From NCBI GenBank assembly GCA_033002965.1, contig JAURVB010007465.1:1-64000 (forward strand): 64,000 nucleotides of DNA, written 5' to 3'. This stretch comes from Piper betle. Taxonomy: Eukaryota > Streptophyta > Magnoliopsida > Piperales > Piperaceae. Below are positions 36,419 to 49,520 of this stretch, one piece after another. Made by a program: the position numbers and the translations under genes. The notes beneath the pieces were generated by a model. It did no database searches. It was not told the origin of the DNA and worked only from the letters and a program-made list of their open reading frames with translations. How positions within the stretch are numbered: the stretch's first letter is position 1; each line of letters starts with the position of its first letter.

Positions 36419-39400
36419 CTAGTTACTCGATTGAAGAATGCCTTCACAGGCCAAAGTCCCCTCAAGATCACCAATAATCCTAGCTATTCTTATTTCCAAA
36501 CCCCTCTGCACATCACCAAATAGGCTTTTAATGTTACCAGCAAACTGTCTCATATCAAAGCCCTTACATTCCTCCACACTATCAAAACCACCCAGAAAAC
36601 TCCCACCATCAATCTTGCTTTGTACCTCCATTAGTTTCTGTCCAGTGGCAACCATATATCTCTGAAGTTGAAATGTTTCTTCCAAGAAGTGAGTTAGAGT
36701 TTCAACTTCTTTTTTGCTTGCACATCGTCTATATCTCTACCCCTCACTTCCCTACCATTTTCCTGCTGCAATTATAAACCCACAAATTAGATCATGTAAA
36801 TTGATAAGAGAAAAAGCTAAAATGTAACTCTACATTATTTTCTGATCATTAAGGTGATTATTCATTTCTTTTCATGAAACTTATTTACAAAAGCTCTTAC
36901 CAGCCTCTGGCATAGGCTTTCAACCTTTTCTTCAAGGCCCTGGTACCTTTTTACTTGTTTAGTAAGGAAAGAGATGACTTGGGAAACCTCCTTCATCTGT
37001 TGCTCCAGCTGCTCATTATTTTCTTTTCTGTCATTGACTTTACCATCTTCATTGATGGGCTTCTTCAAAACATGACCTCCTGTTATCTTCTCTAGCATGA
37101 GGAGCTGTTGTTTGAGTCTTTTGATTTTGTAAGAAACTCCAAGAGCATGAAGATCCACTTTCATAGGAGAATTTTTCTTTACAGAAGAGTTTGCTTCCAC
37201 TCTCAACTTAACATTACACACAGACACAGGTGTCTTCTGAGAAGTAATGTTTGGTGATTCTCTAATGGGACAAGGTTCCAGAATGATTTCTTTCTCTTCT
37301 TCAATTTCTTCTTCTGGAGCTTGAGTGGTAAGTAATGCACCCTGTGATTCTAGCTCAGACGATTGATCCACACTGTCTACTGCTTTCAAGGATTCTTCAC
37401 ATATTTCCACTATTGTAGAATCATCTATTGGAGTACATGGCAATAAGAAACTAGTGGACTGGCCTTTTTCATTGTATCCCCGTGGCAAGTCTTCATCTTC
37501 ATCCATCACTTTATCCTCACTTCCAGTTTTTTCTTCACTCTCCTCCACTGGGTTATTTTGCAAAATCTTCACTTCAGACCACAAGGCAACTGGGTTTACA
37601 AACTGAAACTTAGCCTTGTTTTTCTGGCAAACTTGGATATGCAAGCTAAATTTCTCTTTCAGCAATTTAAAGTTTTGCTCTCTATCCATCAGAAGTGCCT
37701 CCAATTTCATGTTCTCTTCTCTAAGATCAGCTAAATTTTGGCCTACTTCTTCAATGTAAGACTCAAGTCGTTTGGATTTAAGCTCCATGCTCAGTAGCTG
37801 CCAACGGTGAGCCTCTAGTTTCTCATCCTTTAGTCTCATCTGTTCTATAAATGCAGCAATTTCTTCATGATGCCTTTGCTCAACAATGTAAGTGTACTCC
37901 TGTGCTTCTATTCTCACCCAATCTTCCAATTGTTTAATATCAGTAATTATAGCTATCATGCAAAACAAGATAGATACATCAAATAAGTTAACAAAAAGCT
38001 AGTTTCTGAAAGTATATTAATTATGTGGTTTCTAATTATTGGGCAATCATTCATCCATCTTCTTTTTTCTTTTTGAACCTGATACCGAAAAAGGTGTTGG
38101 GGACATGGATCCTAAACTAAGATTCATGTGATTACAAAAGACAAAGTTTGGATGGCCCGATGCCCTTCCAAACGCCACCCTCCTTTATCACCAGCAATGC
38201 ACAAGAACAGGTGGAGTTGTGTATTCCATCTTTCATTTTATTATCCCTCTTTCAAGGTTGTGTCAAGAAGACACCATGTATGAAACATAACATATTGTTC
38301 TTGTTTGACTCATGTGTCATTGAGACATTATCATCAAAATTCAATGCAATCAATCTGTGATAACAGGTTCTTGTAAGTTGTACTAGCCTAAGATAGGATA
38401 AAGTGTAGATGATTATGCACGAGGGCAACATAAGACCAACAATATATAATTCAGCTACAATCAAAGATCAACTCAAGGATTTGTCTGCTTGGGAAAAAAA
38501 AACTCAACAATTTGTCTGAAATATGAGTAGTACACAGAAATCAAAGTAGAAAGATTGAGTACCATACCAATATCCCCATCATCTCTAGCTGAATGACCAG
38601 AGCAGATATCCATGGATCTATGATCAACCCTCTTCACCATGTTGCCTCCATATTCCCTTCCACATTCCAATTCCAAACTCCCAAGTACAGGAGGCTTTGC
38701 AATCAATCCCCTTCCCTGATTCAACGTAGAATCATAATAGTTTGATCCACTTACCTCCACTGAATTGTCTGTTTTTCTCAAAAATAGCTTCTCTGAAACA
38801 TCCAAATTGGACTTCCTAAACATAGCAGAAAGGATTATATCATTCTGTTGGGCATCTTTCTGCAGCTTTGCTAACTCAGATGTAAGCTCTTTCACCATCT
38901 CATCTGATTCCGCCTTCCTCTCCATCACCTCCAATAGCTCTTGCTTTGCGGCTTCAAAGTCATGGATGAAGGAGGCCTTCTGCTTCCAAACATCTGATGA
39001 TTCCTTGGTGGTGCTCTTCCTCATCTCCTCCATAGCCATGACAGCCACTTGCAGTTCCTCCTCCACTTTCTTAAAGTCCTTCTCTTTAGACTCCAGCAAT
39101 TGGTCTTTCTCTCTGATTTTCCGATTCAGACTTGCCACCAGATGCTTGTGCTTGGCATCAACAAGCCGTAGCTCGTTCTCAAGCGCTTGGATTTGCATCC
39201 GAAGCTTCTTCCTCTCACAAACCCAGCCCTGTTCGGTGTTCTCGAGCTTGTTGGTGAGAAAGGAGCTTGCTTTCAAGGCGTCCCCTCCTTGAGCCTTCCA
39301 CACCAACAAACCCAGAAGCTTGGCGCTCCCCTGCAGCATTGTCTCTGCCATGGCCGACCATTTTCCGTCGACCAAAAGGCCCTTCTTCTCTGCCAAGAGC

Positions 39401-39477
39401 TGGAGAGCCACAAATGCGCACGAAACACCATAGTACATTGGGTACAAGCTCATCTCCTTCTCTTCCCCTTCCATCAC
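36419..39477 (-). CDS. Plant coiled-coil (myosin-heavy-chain-like) protein
   Basis: Minus-strand exons at 38568-39477, 36901-37952 and 36419-36765 (or -36736). It starts MMEGEEKEMSLYPMYYGVSC with a short hydrophobic stretch, then long coiled coils (KKLRMQIQALENELRLVDAK; KEKDFKKVEEELQVAVMAME) and LSAMFRKSNLDVSEK. Exon 2 has the family's EQRHHEEIAAFIEQMRLKDE and HRWQLLSMELKSKRLESYIE blocks, an acidic linker, and another coil (YKIKRLKQQLLMLEKITGG). Exon 3 ends LEETFQLQRYMVATGQKLME. This is a recognisable plant family annotated only as myosin-heavy-chain-related; the role is unknown to me. If the pyrimidine-backed acceptor at 36766 is used, exon 3 has a one-base deficit at a six-T run (36710-36715). 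An alternative acceptor at 36737 keeps the frame and gives ~759 residues. Confidence 0.8.
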
Positions 39478-40875
39478 TCAATCAATGACTCAAAAAGCTG
39501 AAACTAGCTCCCATAAATCACTTCATCCTCAAACCATAAACAACATGGAGTGCTCTGTTTCACTTCACTACCATCAATCAATCCAGAAGAACTTTCCAGA
39601 ATAAAGTAGTTATAGTACTGTTGTGTGTCTTTACATCTTTTTCAGTGTATGCCCATGGCTATTGGCTGAGCAACTGCAGCAATAAAAAAGAGCTTCCTTT
39701 TTCTCTTTGCTTTTAGTCTAGGAGATAAAATAGCGTTGTCTTTTATTTCTTTCTGGGTCTTCTCCTGCAGTTAGCTTGACTCTGTAAGAGTGAATTACAT
39801 TAATTTGTAAGAGGGCACTGCTGCTTTCTTCAACTTCAATATTCCCTGTCTTTAACCTTGGGAGAATGTGGGATACATCCGGTCCGGTTCCTTTCAATGG
39901 TGCCTTTGTCATTTAGGAATACAACACATAAAGCAACAATCATTCATCTCAAACTATCCGAAATGTGATGAATGCTTTGCAAGAAAACAAGAGAATCTGG
40001 TCCCAGAAGGATGAAGACAATCACAGGCCAAGAGAACTAGGATTAAGATGGTATGTACCTCTGCTGAAGATGACTTAGCTACCTTCTTTACCATGCATGC
40101 ATCTCTTCCTCTAAGCAGAGCAGATCCATTTTCTTCTTATCTAACAGTTGGAAATGGATCAAGGTGATGAGACTTTCTTTTGATGATCTTGCTTTAGCTG
40201 TTGTTGACTACATGATTTTAATAATCTTTTTGCAAGTCGTTGCTTTTGCCAAAAGCAATAGCTAAGAACTTTTCCACCTCCGCCACATTGTTTAGTACAG
40301 AGAAGCACATGGCAGATGCCCTGTGTTCTTTGTCCTGTCTTTCCAGACTAGGATGCTTTTCAGAGATGGGATTTTATCATGTACTTGGTCATTTAGAGGG
40401 AATAGTTTATATTATCTTAACATGCAAAATCATACAAAGTGTTGGTGGTCCTTTTTAGTCTTATAAAAAAAACAAAGTGCTGGTACCAAGTACCAGATAA
40501 ACCATGTCAGGTTTCTAGGTGGCAGAGAAGTAGACGATAGATGAGTACATCTTGACGTTTTTTTTATTTTCTTTTTTTTGGGCAAAAGCTGGTACCAAAT
40601 ACAGGTCTCGCCCTGTTACCAACTTACCACAAATGTTTCGCCATTGTTTCCGAGTTCCATAGACTTACCAGCAAACAGCTCTAGTGCCCTTTGGAAGCAC
40701 GTAGAATACAAGAATTTCACAGCAGGAAGAATCTCATGGCATTTGAAGCTTGAATGGAGCAGGCTAGAACCGGTCAATGAACTTAAATCCATTGGGCCCT
40801 AGAAAGGAAACAAGGTGTTCTAGACCAGAAGTAGTCGTTAATGTTTGCAAGAGATGGTGGATTTGTGGTCCGTGG
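39478..40875. other. Upstream of coiled-coil gene, no gene
   Basis: Non-coding. It should contain the promoter and 5' leader of the minus-strand coiled-coil gene. Short frames on both strands have no protein motif. Confidence 0.45.
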
Positions 40876-41387
40876 TGTTAGGGTTGCCTTTCTTCAATAA
40901 ATACATGAAATGATAACTTTATTTTTGGTAAAAATTAATGTTATTTTAGAAATGCGTTTTGCACTGCAGAGAGAGAGATAAAAAACAAACATAGACACTT
41001 TTCTTCTTTGGTGTGAGAAAAAGGGCGATGAGGGGAGAAAATAAAAATTGTGTGGATTGAAAAAAGATAAAGATCTCGTTGAGATTTGCTTACGGTCATT
41101 AATGAAAGCTTTGCCAAGTTCTTAATCGGTGACAATTTTCTTTTATTCTCTTTATTAGTGATTAATATTAATCGTGTAGAAATTGTAATAAATTAGTATT
41201 GAGGGAGTCTGTTCTCTCGTGGATATTTCTATATCGAGTTATAATATAGTGAATTTGATTCGACTGTTAGCCCCTTTGTTTTTTTCTTATTTGGGGTTTT
41301 CCACTTAAAATTAGTAGTGTCTATTTTGATTGGTATTTCTCATTAATTATGTGTTGAAATGAGGATTTAGGTGTTTAGTTAATCCCA
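40876..41387 (+). repeat. 5' LTR of copia-2
   Basis: Starts TGTTAGGGTTGCC, ends near ttagttaatccca, and pairs with 48356-48978. It has one copy of the 'aaaattagtagtgtctattttgattggta' type segment that is multiplied in the 3' LTR. Confidence 0.85.
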
Positions 41388-41559
41388 ATAAATGGTATTA
41401 GAGCCTGATTGTTTGATTGTAGCTTATTTTGGGCTGTGGATATTTTCTGTTCACTAAGTATTCGACGAAATTTCTAAGAGCCTAATTAGTTTGTTTGTGA
41501 TTTATATTTTAATAAGATGACTGATAAGGAGAATGTTAAGATGATATCCCTTAAGGGGC

Positions 41560-43660
41560 CCGAGTAACTTGTATTATTGAAAATGGAAAATGATTGATTA
41601 TTTATATTTGAAGGATTTATATGAACTTATCACTGGTCAGAAATCGGAAAAGGTGACTGGTAAAGACTAGAATAAGTTGGAAGGCTATGACATGTTTGAG
41701 ACAATAGGTAAATGAAGTTGTGCATAATCATGTTTCTGAATTGACGTCCTCAAAAGCTATATGGGATAAACTCTAATAAGTTTATAAGAGGAATGTTGTT
41801 AGCAACAAAACCCTTTTGATAATGAAATTAATGAACTTGAGGTAAAATGATGGAAGTGACATAAGTGAGCAACTTAATGAGAAGAAGAGTATTATTACTT
41901 AACTTGCCAGGATGAAGATGACTTTAAATGAGAAATGACAAGCTATCCTGCTCCTCAACACTGTGCCAGAGAGTTGGGAACCATTGTTGATCTCTTTGAG
42001 CAATGCTGCTCCGGATGGAAAACTCACAATGAACATGCTAACAAACAGTTTATTGAATGAGGAGGTGAGAAGAAAACTCTACCAACTTCAGGGTCTCGTG
42101 CATTAGTGTTAGAAGAAGTAAGATGTAGATCAAGAAATAAGGACACAAACAGAAGGGACAAGAGTCGAGGAAGGCTCAATCCAAGAAGAACTTGAAGTGT
42201 TATTATTGTGACAAGGCATGTTATATCAAAAAGGAGTGTTGGAAGCTCAAGAAAGACTTGAAAAATAAGGACAATAAGGATCAAAGAGAAAAAGATAATA
42301 ATGTTGTACATGATGACTTGGTGATTCTTTCTGATTGTGGGAATAATTATTTGACGGCTAATTGCAATGTTAGTTGGGTAGTTGACTTGGGAGCATCATT
42401 CCAAGCAACTTCAAGTAGAAACTTCTTTACTACTTATGATCCTTTGGATTTGGGTATAGTGAAGATGAGAAATAGTGACACTTCGAAAGTTATGGGACTT
42501 GGATATACACATATAGTAACAAACATGGGTTACAAATTAGTGCTTAAAAATGTCAGACATATTCCAGATTTGAGGATGAGTTTGTTGTCAACTAGAATGT
42601 TTGATAATGAAGGATTTAGTTTATAATTTACACAAGGTGTGTGAAAACTTGTGAAATACTTTCTTGTTGTTGCTAAAAGGAAGAAATGTTGTAATTTATA
42701 TTAAATGGGACAAGTCTAGTTCGAGGGGAGGTTAATATCTCTTCACTTGATTTCACCACTGATTTGTAACACCATTGATTGGGACACATGATTGAGAATG
42801 GACTAGAGACATTGAAGAAGCTACCTTCAAGGATATCACAATTAATCCTTGAGGCCATTGTTTGGTAGGGAAACAACTTAGGACATCCTTTACAAGCACA
42901 AGTACAAGGAAGTTAGAAGTCCTTGAGTTACTACACACTTATGTGTGTGGGCTTACGAAGGTAAAATCTCTTGACAGTTCTATTTATTTTATCACTTTTA
43001 TTGATGATACTTCTAGGAAGGTGTGGACTTATGATATAAAAAATAAAAGTGATGTTTTTGGCATATTTAAGAATTTTCATGTATTGGTTGAAAAAGAAAC
43101 ATGAAAGCTTTTAAAATACCTTAGAAGTGATAATGGTGGTGAATATTGTTCCATTGAGTTTGATAAATATTGTAGCAAGAATGAGATTAGACATGAGAAG
43201 ATAGTTCCTTATACTCCCCAACATAATGAAGTGGCTGAAAAAATGAATAGGTCCATATGTGGGAGGATTAAAAGTACGTTACCTTTATTTAAGTTGCCTA
43301 AAAGCTTTTGGGTGAGGCCATAAGTACAACTTGTTATTTGATCAACAGATCTCCCACACATGCCCTGGACAATGACATACTAAAAAAGGTGAGCTATTGT
43401 CATTTGAGAGTCTTTGGTTGTAAAGCTTTTGCACATGTGCCCAAGGAACAAAGGGTTAAGCTTGACTCTAGAGTCGTGGAATGTATTTTTCTAGGATATG
43501 GTGATGATAAATTTGGATACAAACTTTGGGATCCTAAGAATAGAAAACTAATTCGAAGCACTGATATAATTTTTAGGGAGGATCAAATAGTTGAGGACTT
43601 TGGTAAAAGTAGTTCCTCAAACAAAAATCTCAGGAAAAATTTGAAAAAATAAAAGAGCAT
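41560..43660 (+). pseudogene. copia-2 gag, protease and integrase remnants
   Basis: 41580-42190 is gag (DYLYLKDLYE). At 42196-42240 the nucleocapsid knuckle reads CYYCDKACYIKKEC, with tyrosine where the zinc-binding histidine belongs. 42370-42620 is the protease, WVVDLGAS in place of the usual D-S/T-G active site, then VRHIPDLRMSLLST. 42900-43300 is the integrase (FITFIDDTSRKVW, LRSDNGGEY, PYTPQHNEVAEKMNR), followed by LRVFGCKAFAHV. The substituted catalytic and zinc residues and the stops mean it is dead. Confidence 0.85.
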
Positions 43661-43739
43661 TCAACTTCAACTAGAAGTGAAGAGGAGCCTAAGGATGATA
43701 CAATTATTTCCCCATCTAGTGATGATGAGGGTGAGGATG

Positions 43740-44440
43740 AGGTGACTGATAATATTTTTAATAAATTTGTTAATGATGTCGGACAGGAATATGCAGATTC
43801 TGATCAGGGGGAGCCAACTAATGTGAGGAGATCAGCTTGTGAACTAGTTCCATTAACAAGGTATCTATTATCAGAATATATGAAAATCACTGAATGTGGA
43901 GAACTAGAAAATTTCAATGAGGTCAAAGCTCATGTAGAAAAAGAAAAGTGGTTGAAGGCAATGCAAGATTAGATGAAATCTTTATATGATAATCACAACT
44001 ATGAGTTGGTGGATCTTCGTAAAAGCTTGGTTGGTGGTGAAGGGCTATAGGATCAAACATGAAGAAAACAACACACAACCAAGGTACAAGGCAGGGTTGG
44101 TGGTGAAGAGCTTCAAACAAAAGAAAAGTATTGATTTTGATAAAAAATTTTCTTGTTGTTAAAAATATTTTCTATTAGAATTGTTGTGGCTTTGGTTGCT
44201 AGTTTAGATTTAGAAGTTGAACAGTTATATATGAAGACGTCTTTCATGGTGATCTTGAGGAGACCATATACATGGAGCAACCAGAGAGTTTTAAAGTTTG
44301 AGCAACCTAAAAATTTCTTTTATTAGAATTATTGTGGCTTTGGTTACTAGTTTGGATTTGGAAGTTAAACATGTTATATATGAAGACGTCCTTTCTTCAC
44401 GGTGATCTTGAGGAGGCCATATACATGGAGCAACCATTTT
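43740..44440 (+). pseudogene. copia-2 RT, first part, with local duplication
   Basis: It encodes the beginning of the polymerase region (EVKAHVEKEKWLKAMQD near 43920; later EAIYMEQP). Two diverged copies of a ~120-bp block lie in tandem at 44162-44282 and 44310-44434, both ending 'catatacatggagcaacca'. The second copy is then cut by the inserted solo LTR B. Confidence 0.75.
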
Positions 44441-47192
44441 TGTGTTAGGGTTTTCCTCGATTTTAGTTTTTCCCTTTCGGTTCAGTATCGAGTCAGTTCA
44501 AGCAAGCTCGAGCCAGGCTAATTTTCAGAATATGAGTACGAGGCCTAGATGGCCATATGAGCATGTTATGGAGGCTGAGTATGCCTGATATACATATAAT
44601 AGTTTCAGTTATGATACTGTATATAATGAGTTATCAGTGTATACACGAGGTTTACATATGATTTTTATGAGTTAGTCAAGATTTTAGGCCTAAATCTAGG
44701 CCGTTGCAGTGTTTAGTATCCATTTGGGATTTTCAGGGTATCTCATTACATGCATCATAGGGATTTCAGACCATTAGATTGTGCCCTCGTGGGCCCAACT
44801 CGATTGCGTTTAGGGTTTTGAGGCCTATTTGCCCTTCTTGCCTAAATTCTCGTCTATAGAGTCACTTTTACGATTAGAGTCAATTTTGACTTTGGACGGA
44901 CTCGATCTGAGCCTTTTGTCCATATAGATATTGTATATACCCATAGGTGGGCCCCACTAGGCTACGAGTTGTTGAACATCTAGATCTTGCCACGTGGCAT
45001 GATCGAAGCCATCCACTCAGCCTTATAGCTTCACGCAATGATTTCCAGTTGTTTTTCTCCCATTTTTGGAGTTATTCACTCTTAGCACCGCTACAACTTC
45101 AGCTCACCACCGGCAAGTCTCCACCTTACCCCCGGCTACCGGACCAGCACCCCCATGACCACCGTGCGACCGGCTTTCAATTGTACCTCTCACGGCCACC
45201 AGCGCCACCACAGTCATTGCCGGTGACAGAGTTTTTACAACCCGCTTCCACCGTCGCCGCCACCGTTCGAGCCGTTTTCCATGATCGTGTTCACTGCCAA
45301 TGTTTGCATCCGCCTGGTCATGCCCGAGTCCGCCTGTTTGTGTTTGAGTCCGTGTCCATCAGGCTAGTACATGTCTGCCTAGTCAACCCAACCCATTTTC
45401 CAGTTAACCCAAACCGAGTTGGTTCAAACCATTTGATTCGGTTGGTTCCAGTTGGTTTGGTCCTGTTCAACTTCATTTGAGCCTGTTTTTCGACCGTTTC
45501 TCGACCATTTTTGGTAATTCAAGAACCCCTATATTAGTTTAGATGCATATTCACAAAATTTAACATGATTGGATGTTATAATTGTTTTTCTTTATTTATT
45601 ATTTTATTTGTTTATTTATTATATTATTTATTTTTATTTATATGTGTATTATATATAATGAATGTTTACATGATTATTTGATATTATTAATATTATATTT
45701 ATTTATGAATATTAGTCTTATTATATTTACTAAATTGTATATATTATATATATATTTGGTCGTTATGTGTATGTTATTATTTATTTGTATTTAAATATGT
45801 ATTCTTGTATTATATGACTATGATATTATTAATATTCATGATTAGTGAGTATTAACTATTTGCTTATTTATTTATTTATTTATTAAATTATAATTTATTT
45901 ATGTATATATTTACTAACACGAGTATATGTTGATATTTACTTGTGTTTACCGTATATCTATATAGTATAATTATATTATTATTTTGTGATTAGAGTATTG
46001 TTCATGCTTATGTATTTATTATTTATCTAATTATCTGTGAGTGCATTTTCTTGTTTATTTATTATTTATTATTTATTATTATTATGTTTGGATTTTTGTG
46101 CAACATGCTTAGTTATAGGTTTGTTAGCACTGTTTTCTTTATTATGATGTATTGATGATATGAGCACACACCATATGCATGCATTACATAGAGATGTTAG
46201 TATTTTACTTAGTAGTGGGTTCTGATGTAGGTTTTAGAGTCCGAGCTCCCGTAGATGTGCAGATACACTTGGAGCGTGGATCACAGGTCCGTAGGACTCT
46301 CCCTCTTTGCTTGATTCTTTGCGTGTCGAGTTTAATCATATTTTATACATAAGGCGGCATCAACGATGTCTTATCGGATCCTTTCGATGTTGTGCTATTT
46401 AGCCGTGTTTTCTACATATGTTTAATAAAACTACAAGGATGAGATTCCTTGTTGATTTTTGAACTTAAGCTCCAGAAATTTATGATACAAGCCTCTTCCC
46501 TAAGCCTATTATATAAGTACGCGCATTTTTATAGATTTCACGAACAAGAAAATGAGTGGTACAGAGATATGTATGGACCGCACTAGTACTCCTTCAAACC
46601 CTGAGGTAATGCGGTGTATGAGGGTACTGCATAACGCAACACATTTTTGGAATTTGTGGCACTAACTTAACTGTTCCTTTTGCCACTCAAGTATTGTGGC
46701 AGGTGATATGGAAGGTGTGAGGGTGTAAGCATTGTATGTATGAACATTAGCCGTGTATACAAGCCGACACTTGTTTAAGTGTGTTTACTTACTGTCCAGT
46801 GTGAGGAAATCTTGAAGTTTCATAAGTTTTCGTGGGTAATGGAATACCCATTTGCCATATTGTATTAGTTATTTTTCAGACCAGTAACACTCGTTACCGA
46901 TGTTTTTTATATAATATATATAGGTCTTGCAAATCCTAAGTTGACTTTGGTGGAAGGACAAACAAACGCTACATACACTTGAGCTCAGTGTATTTATTTC
47001 TTTTCTTACTTTTACTTATATTTGATGTGTTTTGACGTGTATTTAACAATGTCTTTCATTCTCATGACACCAAGTGGGTTGTTCGATCTATTTTATCGAT
47101 CGAGTCTTACCGACCAACAATTTTGAATATGACTCGATTCGATCGTAACATTTCTAATTTGGTTCTTAGGTGAACTGAAATTGGGGTGTTAC
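44441..47192 (+). mobile_element. Solo LTR B, same family as A and C, nested in copia-2
   Basis: It starts tgtgttaggg and ends ttggggtgttac (47181-47192). It shares with copies A and C the ordered blocks 'tgagttatcag' (44630), a GC-rich island (45090-45400), 'gtagatgtgcagatacacttgg' (46250) and 'accagtaacactcgttac' (46882). The middle, 45540-46080, is very AT-rich. RT coding sequence of copia-2 resumes directly after it (VWRLKKSL). A clear 5-bp duplication is not visible and a few RT codons are missing at the junction. Confidence 0.65.
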
Positions 47193-48245
47193 GAAAGGAA
47201 CAGATGGTGTGGAGACTGAAAAAGAGCTTATATAATTTGAATCAAGCTCCTAGATAGTGGTACAAAAAGTTCGATTTTTTTATGAAAAGTAGTGGGTATA
47301 AGAAGTCTATTTCTGGTCATTGTGTGTTCATCAAGCAGTTTGCTGACGATGACTTTATTATTTTGTTACTTTATGTAGATGACATGTTACTTGTAGGACA
47401 TGATGGAGCCAAGATTGCAAGTTTAAAGAAGAACTTGAATAAATCCTTTGCAATGAAGGATTTGGGATCAACAAAACAAATTTTGGAAATGTCTATTTGG
47501 CATGACAGGGGAGCTAGAAAGCTTTGGGTGTCACAGGAAAAATACATAAAAAGGTGCTTAAAAAATTCAACATGAAAGATGCAAAGCCGGGGGTCACTTC
47601 AAGTTGAAGAAAAGCGACTTAAGTGAAACAAAGATAAAGGAAATGACAAAGGTTCCTTATGCTCTGTTGTTGGTAGTTTTATGTATGCTATGGTTTGTAC
47701 AAGGCCAAATATAACATATGTAGTTGGAACGGTTAGCAGAGATTTAGCAAATCCAAGAAAAGAATATTAGCAAGTAGTTAAATGGATAATGAGGTACTTG
47801 AGAGGTACATCGAAATTGTGTTTGTATTTTGGAAGTGATAAATCTTTGTTGGTTGGCTACACTGATGCAGATATGGCACGTGACTTGGAGACAAGATGGT
47901 CGACGTATGGGTTTGTTGTTAATTTTGCTAATGGGGTTGTGGCATAGTAGTATATGTTGCTAAAGTGTATTGCATTATCCACAATTGAAGCTGAATTCAC
48001 TACTACTACAGAAGCTTGTAAGGAGATGTTATGGATGAAGAGATTTTTGAATGAAATTGGTGTTAAACAAGTGATATATGTTGTCCACTGTGATAGCCGA
48101 AGTGTAATTCACCTGAGTAAGAATTCAAGTTTTCATTCAAGGAGCAAATACATTGATGTGAGATGCCACTGGTTAAGAGATACGTTGGAAAGTAAATTTC
48201 TTGAGCTAACAAAAGATCATACTAAAAGGAATGTTCAGACATAAT
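47193..48245 (+). pseudogene. copia-2 RT second part and RNase H
   Basis: It continues the polymerase after the nested insertion: VWRLKKSL, a stop in the conserved APRQWY-type segment, LLLYVDDMLLVGHD with the catalytic aspartates, and FAMKDLGSTKQILEM. RNase H follows (ALSTIEAEFTTTTEACKEML, HCDSRSVIHLSKNSSFHSRS). The wording of these motifs is that of the Tork/TNT1-94 lineage. Frame changes at about 47575 and 47700 and a stop near 47946 break it. Confidence 0.85.
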
Positions 48246-48355
48246 TCCTAAAGTTGTGTCAAAGGAGAAACATGTTTACTGCAGGAATGGAGCAGGCATG
48301 GATGGAGCTTTCCATGCCGGGTAGAAGTATTTCATGGAGTCGGGAAGGGGAGGTT

Positions 48356-48978
48356 TGTTGGGTTGTCTCTCCCCCATAAATATACAAAATGTCAACCCTA
48401 TTTTGGGCAAAAACTAAAGTTTTTTAGAAAAAGTGTTTCGCATTGTGAGAGCGATAAAAGTAAAGACAAACGCTTTTCTTTTTTGGTATGGAGAAAAAGG
48501 TGATGAGGGGAGAAAAGTAAAAATTGTGTGGATTAAAGAAATGTGAAAATCTTGTTGAGATTCGTTTATAATCGTTAATGGAAGCTTCGCCAAGTTCTTA
48601 ATTAATGACATTTTCCCTTAATTCTCTTTATTTGTGATTAATATTAATTGTGTAGAAATTATAATAAATTGGTATTGAGGGAGTTTGTTATCCTGTGGGT
48701 ATTTTCTGTATCAAGTTGTGATATAGTGAATTTGATCTGACCGTCTGCCCCTGGTTTTCCCCCAAATTTGGAGTTTTCCACGTAAAATTGGTGTTGTCCA
48801 TTTTGGTTGGTATTTTTTTCTCACGTAAAATTGGTGGTGTCTATTTTGATTGGTACTTTTGGTGTTGTCTATTTTGGTTGGCATTTCTTTTTCCCACGTA
48901 AAATTGATGGTGTCTACTTTAATTGGTACTTCTCATCAATCATGTATTGAAAGGAGAATTTTGGTATTTAGTTAATCA
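48356..48978 (+). repeat. 3' LTR of copia-2 with internal tandem expansion
   Basis: Matches 40876-41387, but 48770-48935 holds three to four copies of a segment around 'cacgtaaaattggtggtgtc...ttggttggta' that occurs once in the 5' LTR. The 3' LTR is about 110 bp longer for this reason. Confidence 0.8.
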
Positions 48979-49056
48979 TAACATGAAGTTGAGCTTGCAA
49001 ATGCAAGCCCTGGTTTGGTGGTGCCAAATCGGTAATGTCCAAGCAAGCGAAAGGAT

Positions 49057-49520
49057 ATTGCTAGTAGGGGTGTTAAGAGCTGGATTGGACTCGAATTTGC
49101 TCTACGCTTCCAGTGAGTATGAGCACATCTCTTTTTTGGCTTAACTCGACATAAAACTAGAAAATATATATTATATAATATACTTTATGTGTTTTTGTAT
49201 AGTTAGTTACATAAAATATAAAAAATAATAATTAAAATCATGTCCTAAGAATAATTTAATATAATAGTCCATAAATGAACAAACTATTTGGTTTATAATT
49301 CATATGAAGTTGACCTATTTAATTCATCAAAATTACTTTTATTTTAAATCATATGAAGAAAAGGTATAGACAAATGAAGCTCCAAATTTCTTATGTTCAA
49401 CTCGACGTCAACTCGGTTTGAAGCCTATTAAACTGACTCGAACTCGAAAACAAATGAGTCAAGTTTTGAGCACAAATGAACTCTAACTTAATTTACTTGA
49501 TTAGCACCCATGTATGCTAG
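49057..49520. mobile_element. hAT-type MITE-like remnant
   Basis: The element is 49065-49512. It begins TAGGGGTGTTAAGAGC and ends GCACCCATG. The flanking octamers are attgctag (49057-49064) and tatgctag (49513-49520), identical at six of eight positions, as expected for an old hAT target duplication. The ends hold CTCGAA/TTCGAG-type subterminal repeats. No coding sequence. Confidence 0.6.

Larger units (their letters stand above)
40876..48978 (+). mobile_element. Ty1/copia retrotransposon, Tork/TNT1-94-like (copia-2), interrupted
   Basis: The 5' LTR (40876 to about 41387) is followed within a few bases by TGGTATTAGAGCC at 41393-41405, a match to the initiator-Met tRNA primer site used by copia elements. 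The 3' LTR (48356 to about 48978) is preceded by the purine tract gggaaggggagg (48342-48353). Between them lie gag, protease, integrase, RT and RNase H remnants in copia order, with a 2.75-kb solo LTR inserted in the RT at 44441-47192. Many stops and frame changes make it inactive. I found no matching 5-bp target duplication. Confidence 0.88.

Noticed and set aside
45582..45794. Very hydrophobic frame resembling a membrane protein
   Set aside because: It is (TTTA)n-like AT-rich sequence inside solo LTR B; the hydrophobicity comes from T-rich codons.
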